The translations under genes were made by a program, and so were the position numbers. The notes under the pieces were generated by a model, which saw only the letters and a list, made by a program, of their open reading frames with translations, ran no database searches and was not told the origin of the DNA. This document shows, in pieces, positions 1 to 10,996 of a stretch of 64,000 nt of DNA. The DNA lies in contig CM114271.1 of the NCBI GenBank assembly GCA_050084515.1, positions 67,642,001 to 67,706,000 on the forward strand. The letters are read 5' to 3'. The first letter of the stretch is position 1. The number at the start of each line of letters is the position of its first letter. The DNA is from Blasia pusilla. Taxonomy: Eukaryota > Marchantiophyta > Marchantiopsida > Blasiales.

Positions 1-690
1 ATGTGTTGATGAATAATGCAAGCAAAGAAAATGATACAGTGAATCGATGATATCAAGGTTGCATGCAGAAAAAGTCCAAGTCTATAGACTTTGGTCCATT
101 CTATGTACAGACTTGTCCTTGTCGCCCTTGCATGAATTTTTCCCCCATATTTTCCATTTCTTCCATCCACTCCCAACCCGCCTTGCCAAGGTTTCCCTCC
201 CCCTTTCTGCCCCATCTTTTACCCTTGCCACACCTCATGCGACTTATGTGTGAGCAAATCAAGTTCAAAAAATTCCTACAAGCACGAGAGGAACAATATG
301 TCTGTGAACATATCTACACAAGTAGATATATATACAGTAGACTTGTGTGCTTTTGTGCAACATTGCATAATAATAATAATAATAATAATTGTACATTGTC
401 CACTTTTATATCTTATTGATTGTTATTAAGCACACTTGCGTAATGCACTTGTGTCTAATAAACTCATGTTAAGTTTGCAATGCGGTGGATACTTGTTCAA
501 TTTTGGAGAAATGGGCAATTTTTAATTCTAAGAATATATGACTACAAAATCATTGAAAAATGTTCTAACTTTATAAAACCCAAGCCCTGTCTCATTATTC
601 TATCACGAGGCTTTTCTTCTTTTTGCTGGGTATAAGGGCTTCTGCTGGGACTAGGGTCCTGCCTGGGGCCATGTGGACTTCTACATATGT
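1..690. other. AT-rich intergenic DNA with a (TAA)n microsatellite
   Basis: I see no supportable gene here. The short open frames at 47-419 have no recognisable domain and low-complexity composition. A TAA trinucleotide microsatellite of about eight units lies at 367-390. Confidence 0.6.
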
Positions 691-724
691 GAGCCGTATG
701 CGGGGAAACTCGCATGTACGGTTC
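691..724 (+). other. Group II intron domain V-like hairpin (organelle-derived?)
   Basis: The 34 bases begin GAGCCGTATGCG and end CGCATGTACGGTTC. This is the size and shape of group II intron domain V: a long stem, a bulge, and a GAAA tetraloop closed by GCGGG/CTCGC. Domain V is the catalytic core of self-splicing introns of plant mitochondria and plastids. No intron-encoded maturase or flanking organellar exon was recognised, so the likeliest origin is a small organelle-to-nucleus transfer. The hairpin is visible in the sequence; the organellar origin is inference. Confidence 0.55.
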
Positions 725-3433
725 TTGAAGATTTTTTCCATAAGAGGTACCTCATATTTTTTACTATTTTGAATTATATTATTTCATCATATAGTAGCCC
801 CCATGATTGCACAAAAACGGAGAAGTCCTTCCTTAGGATGGACATGGACGGACAAGTTTGGACATGTCCACAGACATGGGTTCCAAGAGATGGGACCCAC
901 ATTTTTAATCCATGATGGAAGGCAAGGCAAGGATGAGAGGAGCAATGAGGAAGGGGGAGTGGAGGTGGAGGGATGACGAAATGGGGGAGTATGAAACACA
1001 ATGGCAAGTAAGGGAAATGAGAAAGAAGGGAAAGGTGCTCCATACGGACAAGTCCTTCCATAGGACGGACATAAGTCCACGGACTTTGTCCACATGCAAC
1101 CTTGGTAGCCCCCTTCCTCAGTCAATACTATGAGCATAATAATACTTAGGTCATGGTGAAGTGAAAATTTGACTTTCCTATCCCGAAATAATGTCATTTA
1201 AATTTATTTACTTTTCAATTATTTTATTTTATTTTGAAATGACATCTCTTTTAATGATGCCTATGACTTTGAAACAAAATTTTTAAAACCAAATATGATA
1301 CTAGTATCGAATTGGAGGTGAATCCACCCATTTGAGAAAGATATGTCGATTAAGCAGCATAATATCAATTTGTAAAAGGTCCACAAGATATCCTCCTTCA
1401 GAATGACGGTAAATTGTCAGCACTTTTTTCCAACTTGTAATTTACTAACTCAAGTTTGATTCAAGAATCTAAATTGGAGACATAAAGCTGGTCTAAGTAT
1501 ATCAGAGTCTTTGGGTCTAAGAATACTAGGTGTAACCGTTCTTATATATTGTACTTATCTATGGTCTATGTCACAACTAGACATCACTTTGCGCCCTAGT
1601 TTTGGAGAATTACATACTATTCATAATTTACAACATTGTCAAGTGAAAAGTAGACTTCCACTTTTTAGTACTTAGACATGCTTGAATGGTGGTAGCTTGC
1701 TTCTATTGCTTAGCAGTGTGCCCATGCAAATAGGCATTTGCAACATACATAAAAGACGGAGAATGTTGTGCATAATTTACTACTTCTTCCTAATTTTCCA
1801 TCTAGTCGAGTGCTATGTTATAAGCTCTTAATGATCTTGTCAATGATATGGGAAAAGAGTTTACAATCTAACTTAATATTAGGGTTAGGGGATGAAGCAT
1901 AGGTTACCAAATGTAACAAAGATGCAATTCACCACTCTTCTACGAGGGAAGAGATTTTTAGGAAGGTCCCGGGTTCTTTAGTATTATAGATCAACAAAAT
2001 TGATTAATGTATGGGACAACAACTTTCAACGGATTCAAAACAACCTATCACTCTTACATAGTTTTCCAACTCTTGGAATTAAAAAAAAAAAAACATTTAG
2101 CCAAGTAGTTTTTTCCTTTTTCCCTACACTAAGACCCCATTTTCTCATGAGCAACTTTTTGAATTCCTTAGTCTTTACTCAATGTTAGACGTTTTCATTT
2201 TCTCCACAACTTCTTCCTGCATCTTTGTGGTTCCCATTTTTCCTGATTCTAACTACAAATCATTGTGAAAAAAAGACCACATTTGCCCATCTTAGGATGG
2301 GTCCCCATGGAGCCCGACGCTAAAGGTCGCTTGGGTCCTAGGCCAAAAGTCGTACATTTTCTCCGGCAAGACGGATGGATTTTCTGGCTACTTCATCCGC
2401 GGTCAAGGGAGTTTTTCCGCTTTCCAACGTCTTCAGTTTCTTATGTAATGCTGGGTTGCGTAACTGAAATCGAAAATAACCGAGTATAGCCAGTTTCGTG
2501 AGAAAGTGAAATTGTGAGAAATTGTTTTGTGGCCGTAGCTCGTGAAAGATCCAAGGATCATCCTTGGAGTTTCCGCGGCGTGATTTTCTCGATGCGGACT
2601 GACCAAGGACTAATGTTTCGTCTGTGAATTTTCATTCGTCGATCTTAAAGATCAGGGACCCTAGGACCCAAAAACGGGCTCCATGGGGACCTGTCCTTAG
2701 AAGGAGGCAATGTTGCTTGATAGGGTCCAATAAGAAACTAAACTAAACACGTGAGTTTTTCTCAGCATTACTTTTGCCCGAGCAGTAATGTTCGTTATGG
2801 GCCGTGAGCAAAAATACCTTTATTGTTCACGGAAAGATGAGTAGTGCACGGAAGGAATAAACCCGCGAGGAAGGGCGATGGCATCACGGATGTATATTGC
2901 GAACGGTGACCGGGAAGTGGGGACCTTGTTGGTGGAAGTGGAGCCATGCGCGTGAGGAGTATGTGTTTCTCGTGTGCATGTAAGTAAGTACTGCTCTCCT
3001 CATGCGGACTTCACGAGTCACGACGGCCGATCGATCCGATGAAGGAACCACCGATCACCCCGGTGATGAAGATTTGCGGTCCGTGGCCGTCTCTCGTGTG
3101 CATGTCGAGCATCGCTCACGGATCGACTGATCTGAATCGTCCCTCCGAGGGGGCGATCCCCAGGACCCGCCGGGGCCCTACTCGTACTGGAAGCCTGGAA
3201 CTACTGGAGAACACTCTTTTGCACTTGTACGGTTCGTTCCTAACTAACGAACCAAAGCTCCACGGAATTCTTCGCTGTAGTGTGTGTCTGTACTTCCTCT
3301 AGCAAGGCACTCCACGTCGCCCCAACCGTAACGCGTCATCTGGGAATTGGCCCCGCTGTTACGCTCGCGTGCCAGAGCGACATCAAGGGTTTTGTCGCAC
3401 AACTCCTGCCACGACTTCAAAAAGAGACGAAAT
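725..3433. other. Intergenic DNA; contains a GTCC-rich dispersed repeat at 820-1100
   Basis: At 821-860 and 1045-1090 the same core (AGTCCTTCC-T/A-TAGGA-T/C-GGACAT) appears twice in direct orientation. It flanks a purine-rich segment. Related GTCC/GGAC-rich sequence recurs near 43480-43770 and 48110-48140, so this is a dispersed repeat, probably a decayed non-autonomous transposon. From 1100 to 3433 the DNA is AT-rich and then GC-balanced (2250-3430), without a convincing coding region. Confidence 0.45.
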
Positions 3434-3504
3434 TGCATCGGCCGGGAATCGAACCCGGGTCTGTTCCGTGGCAGGGAACTATTCTACCCCTAGACCACCG
3501 ATGC
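3434..3504 (-). tRNA. tRNA-Gly (anticodon GCC)
   Basis: Read on the minus strand this is a complete 71-nt cloverleaf. The acceptor stem is GCATCGG/CCGATGC with discriminator A. The D arm contains GGTCTAGGGGTAGAAT. The anticodon stem GTTCC/GGAAC surrounds the loop CTGCCAC (anticodon GCC), and the T arm contains the GGTTCGATTCC B box. It closely matches the usual plant nuclear tRNA-Gly(GCC). The internal A and B boxes should allow RNA polymerase III transcription. A nearly identical copy lies at 18116-18186. Confidence 0.95.
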
Positions 3505-4334
3505 TGGGTCGGGCGAGACTGCAATATTAAGACACAAGTAGATTACCGTGTTTGAATAATATTCAAACCCGAGGAAAACGAAAACGAACTCCCTTATCTT
3601 TTAGACACGTGTCATAAGAAGAAGGAGTTAAGAAGATTATGTCATCACGAGACGGGTTCTCAAACCCCAGTCTATACCTCTTTTAACCGCCAAATGATTC
3701 CGGTCACTATTAAAATTAAATTATTTTCTTCCATTGAAATGATTTATATTTAATTTATTAAAAATTAAATTTTATGCGTTTTTAAATTAAATTTCTTTAA
3801 AATTTTATAAATAATCTCACTATGAAAAAAGACTGACATAATTTTAATTCAAATCCTTCAATTAATCCCTCTTTTAGAAAATAACATCATTTTTTCTTTC
3901 ATCTCTTTGGGACCAAGTAGGTAACAATAATAGATCCACCATATTCTTTATAAGATTTTATAAGAGGAGGAGGAAAGTAACCGACATCTTAAGAGGGACA
4001 ACAAGAAGGAACTTCAAAGAAAGCAAATGGCAACAAACCAACACAATAAATAACTTAACAAACAATGCAATCAATCATATGAAGTAAATATGATACAAAC
4101 ACTAGTGGTTGATGAGATATTTCACTGAATGGATCACAAGATTAGTAGCCATCCATTGCACCGGTCTACCTTATTAATGTCAATGTTCTAGATATAATAA
4201 TGTTTCTAGATGCATTGTCAATAATATATAGTGACAACGAAAAGAGAAGGACCACAAAAAAGGGTGAGTTGATGATTCTCGAGGGATTGATGAGCACATG
4301 CTTTCAAGAAAGTATCAAAAGATACATGTGACTT
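3505..4334. other. AT-rich intergenic DNA, no gene seen
   Basis: This is AT-rich DNA (ATTTAAT runs around 3710-3850) between the tRNA-Gly gene and the solo LTR. No open frame with a recognisable product was found. Confidence 0.6.
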
Positions 4335-4339
4335 TTAAG

Positions 4340-5350
4340 TGTCGCGCCCCTACTCTCTTTGAACGTCAATCTTTAGTGTTGTGGAAGTGTACGTTCAGTA
4401 GGACACGATCTCATGGCCGATCTGCTCCCAAACATGCACTCTCGTTAGTCGGGTCCGGGCCAACCAGCGTTCCAACCCACCGAGTTCTCAACTCGGCGTC
4501 TCATCAAGCTCAACCTTCCTTAATTCCTAGTTTCCAAAACATGGCAAGTCCTTCAAGACTTGGAACAGACTTCCTGATTAGTCCAGGAACCTAAAACGAC
4601 ACTTGCGCGCCTAGCGATCCCAACTGTTCAACGGACCTCGTGCGAGTTCCAAACCGAGACCCAAGTAATTGAGTCGCGGGGTGAAATCCAAGAGGGAAGT
4701 CTAAAATCGCCTCCGTAGACTTGGTTCAGGTTTTCCAACCCAACCCCAAACTCTCGATCCGTTCCATGTCCTTGAGCCGCCCCGTGGTGCCCAAAGTGGG
4801 GTTCGAGTTCCAAGCACTCTTGGAGACCTTCCCCCTTACTAGTACTTCTGGGGTTCTCCAATAACCCCCACCCCCCCCCCCTTGGAAAAGAAGGGTCAGG
4901 CCTTTCATTGTGGCCCTCAACCCGACTCTACTTACAGTCGTTTCCGGGTTGTTTCTCAGCCGCTGCTTATGCGTTTGTAGAGATCTTTAGTGCGTTTGAA
5001 CCGGCTTTCCATAAGCCTTCCAACGCACCCTTGTTTAATCCAAACGCATCTCAGCGCTAAAAGTTATGGTTATAAATACAATCGGAAACTCTCAAATGCT
5101 AGTGGCGTTCCAAATCCGAATTCCTTCCTTTGGCAACCCACTTTCTAGACTCGACTCCTTTCAAGTCTTATTCCGTGTTTGGTCCAGGTTTCTTGGTCGC
5201 GACCACAACATCTGAAACGCGAAGTCTCGCTTGCGTCTCATCTCTTGTCTCTTCTTCGAGACTACTCCAACGCGCAAACCATCTTAGTATGAGCCCGCTA
5301 ATGTTCCGATGTTCCGCTTTGGCACTCGTTTGGTCATGAAGGTTGCGACA
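4340..5350 (-). mobile_element. Solo LTR (TGTCGC...GCGACA family) with perfect TSD
   Basis: This 1,011-bp unit has inverted termini TGTCGCG / TTGCGACA and is flanked on both sides by TTAAG (4335-4339 and 5351-5355), a perfect 5-bp target-site duplication. There is no internal domain beside it, so it is a solo LTR left by LTR-LTR recombination. Homologous copies occur at 11353-12382 (same orientation), 50083-51065 plus 61838-61861 (opposite orientation), and partially near 10997-11122 and 63855-63965. The copy at 11353-12382, flanked by a PBS and a polypurine tract, sets the element orientation as minus here. Confidence 0.85.
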
Positions 5351-5355
5351 TTAAG

Positions 5356-5898
5356 TGCCCAAAAATTCCTCTGCAAAAGAAAGAAAGTCATCAATAGCAT
5401 GTTTTAGCGCTTAACTTTATTTCTTTATTCTTGTGGTTGCATCAAATGCGGAATCTTTAGTATGTAAAACTCTACATACTGAATCAAAATGTGTAGGTTC
5501 GAAAACCATCACATCGCCCAATAGATGAAGGCCATCTTGAGACATAACTAGGTCAACTCATCAACGAGAAGTTGTCTATGTAATAGAAGATAAGACATGT
5601 AGTTACTCTTGCACAACAATATACCTTGAAGTATGAGTCCTTCATGTGATTATCTCTCTAATCACATCATGGGAGGGTATTCGTTCTTCAACAAGTGAAC
5701 AATACACATCGGAGAATATGGGTATCCTTGGTAGCAATGGGCTCCATGCATACACACTAAGGCACATCCAAAAGAGAAGGATAAAGAAGTCCAAGTGTAA
5801 CGATAGTATTGTCAAAACTATATATCGTAGAAGATGAAATGAAAGAATAAGAGGATTTATAACAAACTATGTCCCGACTCTTATATCCGCACATGAAT
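5356..5898. other. Intergenic DNA, no gene seen
   Basis: Nothing coding or structural was recognised between the solo LTR and the possible promoter/LTR region of the Ty3/gypsy element. Confidence 0.5.
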
Positions 5899-8265
5899 GT
5901 TGTCACATCTGAGTAGCCAATAGGCCGAGATCTATCGTGGATAGGGCGTAGGAATCAGCGGACTATCTTGAGTGTAACTTTGTCCCACGGTGTCGGATGA
6001 GGTTGAGGATAGGTCCATTGTGTCAGGAACGTCATTTCTGACAACTTTCATGTTGAGGTCTTTCACAGCCAGGTGACTTGTTGACCAGATCACCCGCCCT
6101 TGGTAACCTGTACACATAGGTTACCAAGGGGATGGCTATTTTTAAGGGAAGAGCCTTTTGGCTCTTCCCAACCCCATATAAGAGAGGAAGATGGCTTTCC
6201 TAAGCCATCTTTCTCATGTTGGGCCGTTGGAGCACCTCTCTTGTATGTGTGTGAGATAGGACTAGGGTGCTAGCGTCCGGATTCCTTGATAGCACAGGGT
6301 GGACGAGGCTCGATATCCCGATGTAGATTGAGGAGTGGAGTTTTAGGCCGGGTGTGCCGTTTTTACTACTCTTTATTTTTACATGAGAAATATGTCAGGG
6401 GGCTGGTGGGAATTCATTGTTTGAAGGTAGGCAAGCGAGTTGCCTTGATCGAGAGCCCTTGGAGACCCATGTGTTGCGGGTGTTGGTCATTTTTCTGTGA
6501 TTTTGCTGGTGCAGATTGTCGCGAGACAGCAACCAGGGGTAGCGCGCTGTGTGGTGTTGAGTGTACACAAGCGGGTGTGTCGAGAAAGAGCAAGAGGCGG
6601 CTGGGTCGCGGAGGCGGCCTAAAGTTAGGTCGCAGAGACGGCCAGAGGTTTGTTAGGGCGCGGACAGGCGGCGACGGGCACGGATGGGCGGCGATGGGCG
6701 CGGACGGGCGCAGACGGTGCCCGCATTTACTTCCCCAAGGTGGGAGGCGTGCATAGGGCCGCGTGCCCCCCCCGCGCATTTAGTACCCCATAGGGGTGCG
6801 GGCCCGAAAGGCCTCCACTCCGCATTTAGGGCCCCCCAGGCCCTTATGGTCCATCGAGACGCGGATCAAGCCTTCGCCCTTGGTTTTTTTTTCCCTTACG
6901 TAGTTGTGAGCGCCGTGGTCGGTGCCTCCTTGGTGTGGTGGAGTGTGGACGTTGCATTTGGATGGGGTTGAGTTGAGGGTACGTGGCACGTCTGGGGATG
7001 GGCGGACATATTTTTCAGAACGTCATATTTTTTGGGCTTGGCTGGGATGTCGTGCGCATACACATCGCTACACAACATACATCGCTGTCACCGAACACAC
7101 ACAAACACGCACGATCCCATGCTAACTCATGGCATCCAAACAACGAGACAAGAAGTACCAAAATATCTCCAATAAAGTAAGATCCAATCTCTCTCTCTAT
7201 ACAATCTCACACCATAGCTCTCAAAGGTATGCACTCTCTCTCATGTCAAACCAAACCCACTCTTCTAATGAGAGGCTTGGGTTACACTCACAAGGCAAGG
7301 GACCATAGCTCCGCCGCCTCATACCAAGAGGTTCAATAAAGAGAGAATGATCTCTCAAGCTCTCTCTCCTTGGGATATATACCCCTCCCCTCTCCCAGCT
7401 CTCTCCATGGTAACCTATTCTCCCAAGTCACCTCCTTGGCTCTTGACCTGATGAAGGAGGTCAAGGGCCACTTACCAAAAATAGAAAGTCGATCATATAC
7501 TCAAAATGGTACTTACCTAAAATATTAAGTTCCTCAATATGGCTCCAAATGAGCCAAAACGAAGGGGAAACCTGCTCTCTCAGGTTTCCCGGGGCCTCAT
7601 CAGGTCATCCTCGACCTCCTAGGCCTGTCCTCCACTACTCTTGAAGACGCTCTACTAGATCTCACTGATCTATCCTAAAAGACGTGACAAGCATTTGCGA
7701 GGGTTGTGGTGGAGAGTGTATCGACGGAGTGGTAGTGCTGGAGTGTCAGTGCGTATGATGCCGACGGGTTGTCCGCATCTGTTGATGGGAGGTTCGACGC
7801 GCTGTGCCACATGGAGGAGTGAGTGTTGACGGTGCAGTAGGCTGGAGGGCGTGATCAAGTTATCCATTCGAGTCCCTTTTCCCGCACTTGTCGTGTGTGA
7901 TTGAAAGTGTTGGGTATCGGGTAGTAGCTGGTGCTAGCTAGGTGCAGTGATGGTGACAAGTGTAGATTCTTTTCATGTGTAGCATGTTGGTGGATATACG
8001 GCGGTTGCCGCGTAGGGGTCGCATGTATGACCCGAGAGTGTTGCTAGGTTAGGTGAGTCAGTTGGGAGGCTCATGGTGAGCCCGAGTGTTGAGTGTGGGT
8101 GAGGCCGGGTGTGTCATCACAGGATTGACGTTAGCATAGGTGAGCTACTGAGGAGTGTGGGAGACTCTCGGTGAGTCTGAGTGCTTGAGCGGGTGAGAAA
8201 GGGTTGTCATCACGTCATTCTTCCAGCGTTCGGAAGAACGGGGTAGTGCGAGCAGTAGTAGTGGT
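5899..8265 (+). promoter_or_regulatory. Putative 5' LTR and leader of the methyltransferase-bearing Ty3/gypsy element
   Basis: This stretch lies directly upstream of the gag relic. A TGTTGTCACATC start near 5899, a TATA-like CCATATAAGAGA near 6173, and a strongly GC-rich downstream part (6540-7000) fit a U3-R-U5-leader layout. A TGGGTATCGG stretch near 7909 weakly resembles the initiator-Met primer binding site. A separate solo LTR (7086-7689) interrupts it. No matching 3' LTR was found after 16.4 kb, so the LTR identity is inference. Confidence 0.3.
7086..7689. mobile_element. Solo LTR-like repeat (TGTCAC...GTGACA)
   Basis: A 604-bp unit with inverted termini TGTCACC / ACGTGACA contains CT-rich tracts and a TATA-like GGGATATATACCCC near 7375. 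Its second half aligns over about 330 bp with 39430-39813: both contain CTCCAAAT-A/G-AG, a GGGGAAA tract, CTCTCTCA and TCATCCTC in the same order, and both end in a GAC-type terminus. Perfect target duplications are not visible (ATCGC versus AGCAT), so one flank may be rearranged. Confidence 0.5.
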
Positions 8266-9456
8266 GTGACATGGAGTGGAGTGAGATACCGAGGGGTTAC
8301 CAGTGAGGAGCTACCTCGACATCCATCCGTGGCTGGATCGTCATCACTAGACACCGGGTTTGGTGACGAGATCGTAGACAAAGGTTGTATCACTTGGCAG
8401 GAGATGGACGATATGGGCCATCGGGGCATGCGTCGTTTCTTGGATGCAGTGGGCACCATCGACTTAGATGTTTTTATCCAAGAGTTTGACACGTGGTGCG
8501 ACTACCAAGAGATACGGATCCCAACACGGTTCAACCCTTTCATGGCATGGAAGGGGTTATTCCAGCACTTGGAGGGTCTTTCGATGGATGACTACATGGA
8601 GTTTCGATCACTATATTCATTAGAGATTGATGCTTGGAGGATGTATTGGGCTCCAAGGTATGTGTCCACTAGTGGCCGCGAGGCATATGATGGGATCGTG
8701 AGAGGAGAGAGACCCACACCATCAGCTTGGAGACTAGATGGAGAGGAGGGCAGTGAGACACACGATGTGGCAGAGACCTCTGGTGGTAGAGGGCTACCCA
8801 GCAGTCCCATAGTGGAGTTCTTCGGACAGTTGGGGAAGAGCTACCAGGGCGTACGCACCAAAAAGCTGACGAGTCTATACGATTTTCTGCGACGATCGGG
8901 TGAGAGTTTGAGAGAGGCCTTCACATGTATGAGGAGGCTAATCATTGCTACGTATGGAGTGACTGAGGCGCAGTCAGTCCAGTATTGTACAGGGTTTTGG
9001 ACCGAGAACTACGGAGGAGAGTCCGAGATGCGGTGCTGATTTACACAGTGAAGCCCAAATTGAAGGTGGTCTTTGAGTTTTCTGAGCGTATTGAGCTCAA
9101 CATGAGTGAGGAGCAGGTAGTGACCGCTGGATTTTCTCGAGAGTCGACGGGTCCACGAGCAACGGTGACCCCACAGGTGCCACAGCAAGCACCTGTATCA
9201 CGAGAGCGGAACCAGTGTGCCCAGAGAGCAGGGCGTGTACGGTGAGCCTATGAGGCAACGACCCGTGCCTACATATGTTGCCCAGCAGGGACCGATGTTG
9301 TCTTGTTGGACGTGTGGAGGGGCCCATAGGTACAGAGATTGTACACAGCATGGGAGAGGACCATGAGCGCCTCCGATTGCTCTAAAGCCCCAGAGGATGG
9401 CCCCACCATAGTACCAGTGTGACTATTGTCACAGATATGGTCACACTAGGGATATT
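8266..9456 (+). pseudogene. gag polyprotein of a Ty3/gypsy retrotransposon (decayed)
   Basis: The frame from 8266 to 9039 encodes a capsid-like domain. Motifs such as FIQEFDTWCDYQEI (about residues 71-84) and KLTSLYDFLRRSGESLREAF near the C-terminus have the spacing of retrotransposon gag. A frameshift near 8985 moves the reading to the frame of 8985-9245 (VLDRELRRRVRDAV). The nucleocapsid follows in the first frame. One zinc knuckle, CWTCGGAHRYRDC (9304-9342), is one residue shorter than the canonical spacing. A second, CDYCHRYGHTRD (from 9418), has lost its last Cys. Two in-frame stops (TGA at 9364, TAG near 9409) separate them, and both could be C-to-T changes of CGA and CAG. Gag would assemble the virus-like particle; this copy is not translatable. 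Confidence 0.75.
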
Positions 9457-10370
9457 ATGACCTTCGTCGAGAGGCACGTCCAGAGGTAGGCCAAGGGCCT
9501 GGGGGTGGTCGTCCTGGAGGAGGTTGGGGAGTCCTTCCTGGACGTGGTGGTAGAGGACCACCACCAGAGGAGACAGAGCGGGAGCACCAGAGCCGGCACT
9601 TCTCTCACGCATCGATCACTTGGAGTAGAGGATTGCCACTATGAGGATGATGCAGCTCAGGGAAGGCACGGAGCCGTGAGCAGCTAGTGTGGCTCCAACT
9701 TCTACCTCTTATCCTGACCCGGGTGAGGATCTCGCCAATATGGGGTTTATGTGTAGTGCAGCTCAGGTTAAGGCGGCTAGAGTAGTGACTCGGGGTGCTG
9801 CAAGAGGCATCGAGAGGTGGAGTTAAGATTGACCCACCGGAGGGAACCGATGGACATCAGGCCAGGGTTCCACAATCATTCACATTGTCAGAGGCACTAC
9901 ACACACCATCGATGGTGCATTGACGACCAGCGGTGTCTACAGCTCACGTACCTACGTCGACATCACGAGGAGTTGGAGTGACAACTCCTATGCCGGCTCG
10001 AGTGGAGTCAGTGTTGACCATAGTGTTGGAGGTGGCCACCAGAGTGAGTCAGACTCCACTATTTTCCGCCATAGAGTTGGCGACGTTGGGAGTTGGACCA
10101 ACTAAGGTGTTTCGGATGGCCGCCACGTTGTGTGAGCGTGGAGAGGTGACTGCTTCTTGTTCAGAGGTAGTTGAGGAGGTGGTGGACCTACCCTCAAAGC
10201 CAGTGCTCAAGACGTTCCCCACAGAGTCATGGCATGCAGCGGCGGCGAAGTTGGTAGATATGTCAACTCGACCGGCCATAGACTGAGTAGTGGTGACACT
10301 TGGAGTAGTGTTAGTGGATAATTGAGCTGGAGTATTTTGCTTGGTTAGTCCGACGGGAAGAGTATACCAC
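9457..10370 (+). other. gag-protease linker of the Ty3/gypsy element, degraded
   Basis: The open frames here (for example 9933-10286) have no domain I recognise and are repeatedly broken. The position between gag zinc knuckles and the protease indicates the low-complexity linker of the polyprotein. Confidence 0.4.
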
Positions 10371-10674
10371 CCGTAGTTCATCTTACTTGATTCAAGAGCA
10401 CAACCCTTGATGTTAGGGAAGGCGGCGTGTTTAGCGTTGGGGTTACGGAAGGCCGGCATTGAGCCTTGTCCCCTTCCAGATACAGACCTCGATTAGGGGC
10501 GTGTCACCCACGCAATATATGACTCGACAAGAGATAGTTGTTAGAGTCCAGCTAGAGCATGCGACGGATAGTGCTATGGTGCGCACACGTGAGATTACGA
10601 CACCAACTGAGTCATACAATGTATTGGTGGGGAGTACAGTGTTATATCCCCTAGGATTCATCCTTAACTTCTAG
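10371..10674 (+). pseudogene. Retropepsin (aspartic protease) of the Ty3/gypsy element, decayed
   Basis: In frame with 10371 the translation reads FILLDSRAQPLMLGKAA, followed by LALGLRKAGIEP. This is the retropepsin active-site segment, with DSG changed to DSR at 10389-10397 (GGA to AGA) and a TAG just before it. After a one-base slip near 10465 the frame of 10459-10674 continues with MTRQEIVVRVQLEHATDSA and SYNVLVGSTVLYPLGF, the flap and the Leu-Gly strand region. Retropepsin cleaves Gag-Pol; with the active site altered this copy is inactive. It is followed by the linker leading to the methyltransferase. Confidence 0.7.
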
Positions 10675-10996
10675 GAGGAGACCGTTGCTTATTGGCCAGG
10701 GTGGCGGTTAGGTGACGGGCGGATGAGTCACTTACCTGTGGAGTTTGTAGGATAAGGTGGTCGATCACAAGGCGAGTCTATGACCACGTTGACAGCTTTC
10801 ACAAGTAGTGTTAGCTGGCCAGGAAAGTTGTTGGAGGGAACGTACATGCGGAGGATGTCCCAGTAGCAGATAGTCCCACGAAGAGACAGGCCAAGGCGGG
10901 TGTCTCTTCCCATGTTGGCGAGACCTCTTCACCATTGTGGGGTACGACTCAAGAGCTACAGAGGAGTGCCGACAACCTCGTGAGGCAGGCGTGGTA
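10675..10996 (+). pseudogene. Protease-methyltransferase linker, interrupted by nested insertion
   Basis: The plus-strand translation continues from the protease (fragments such as PGWRLGDGRMSHLPVEF) and ends with NLVRQAW at about 10970-10993. There the inserted LTR sequence begins. The methyltransferase resumes only after 12.6 kb and lacks its motif I, so the insertion junction lies within or just before that motif. Confidence 0.5.

Noticed and set aside
6286-6989. Overlapping 70-156-codon frames in the GC-rich leader
   Set aside because: No domain, both strands equally open, composition explained by GGC/CGG-rich DNA.
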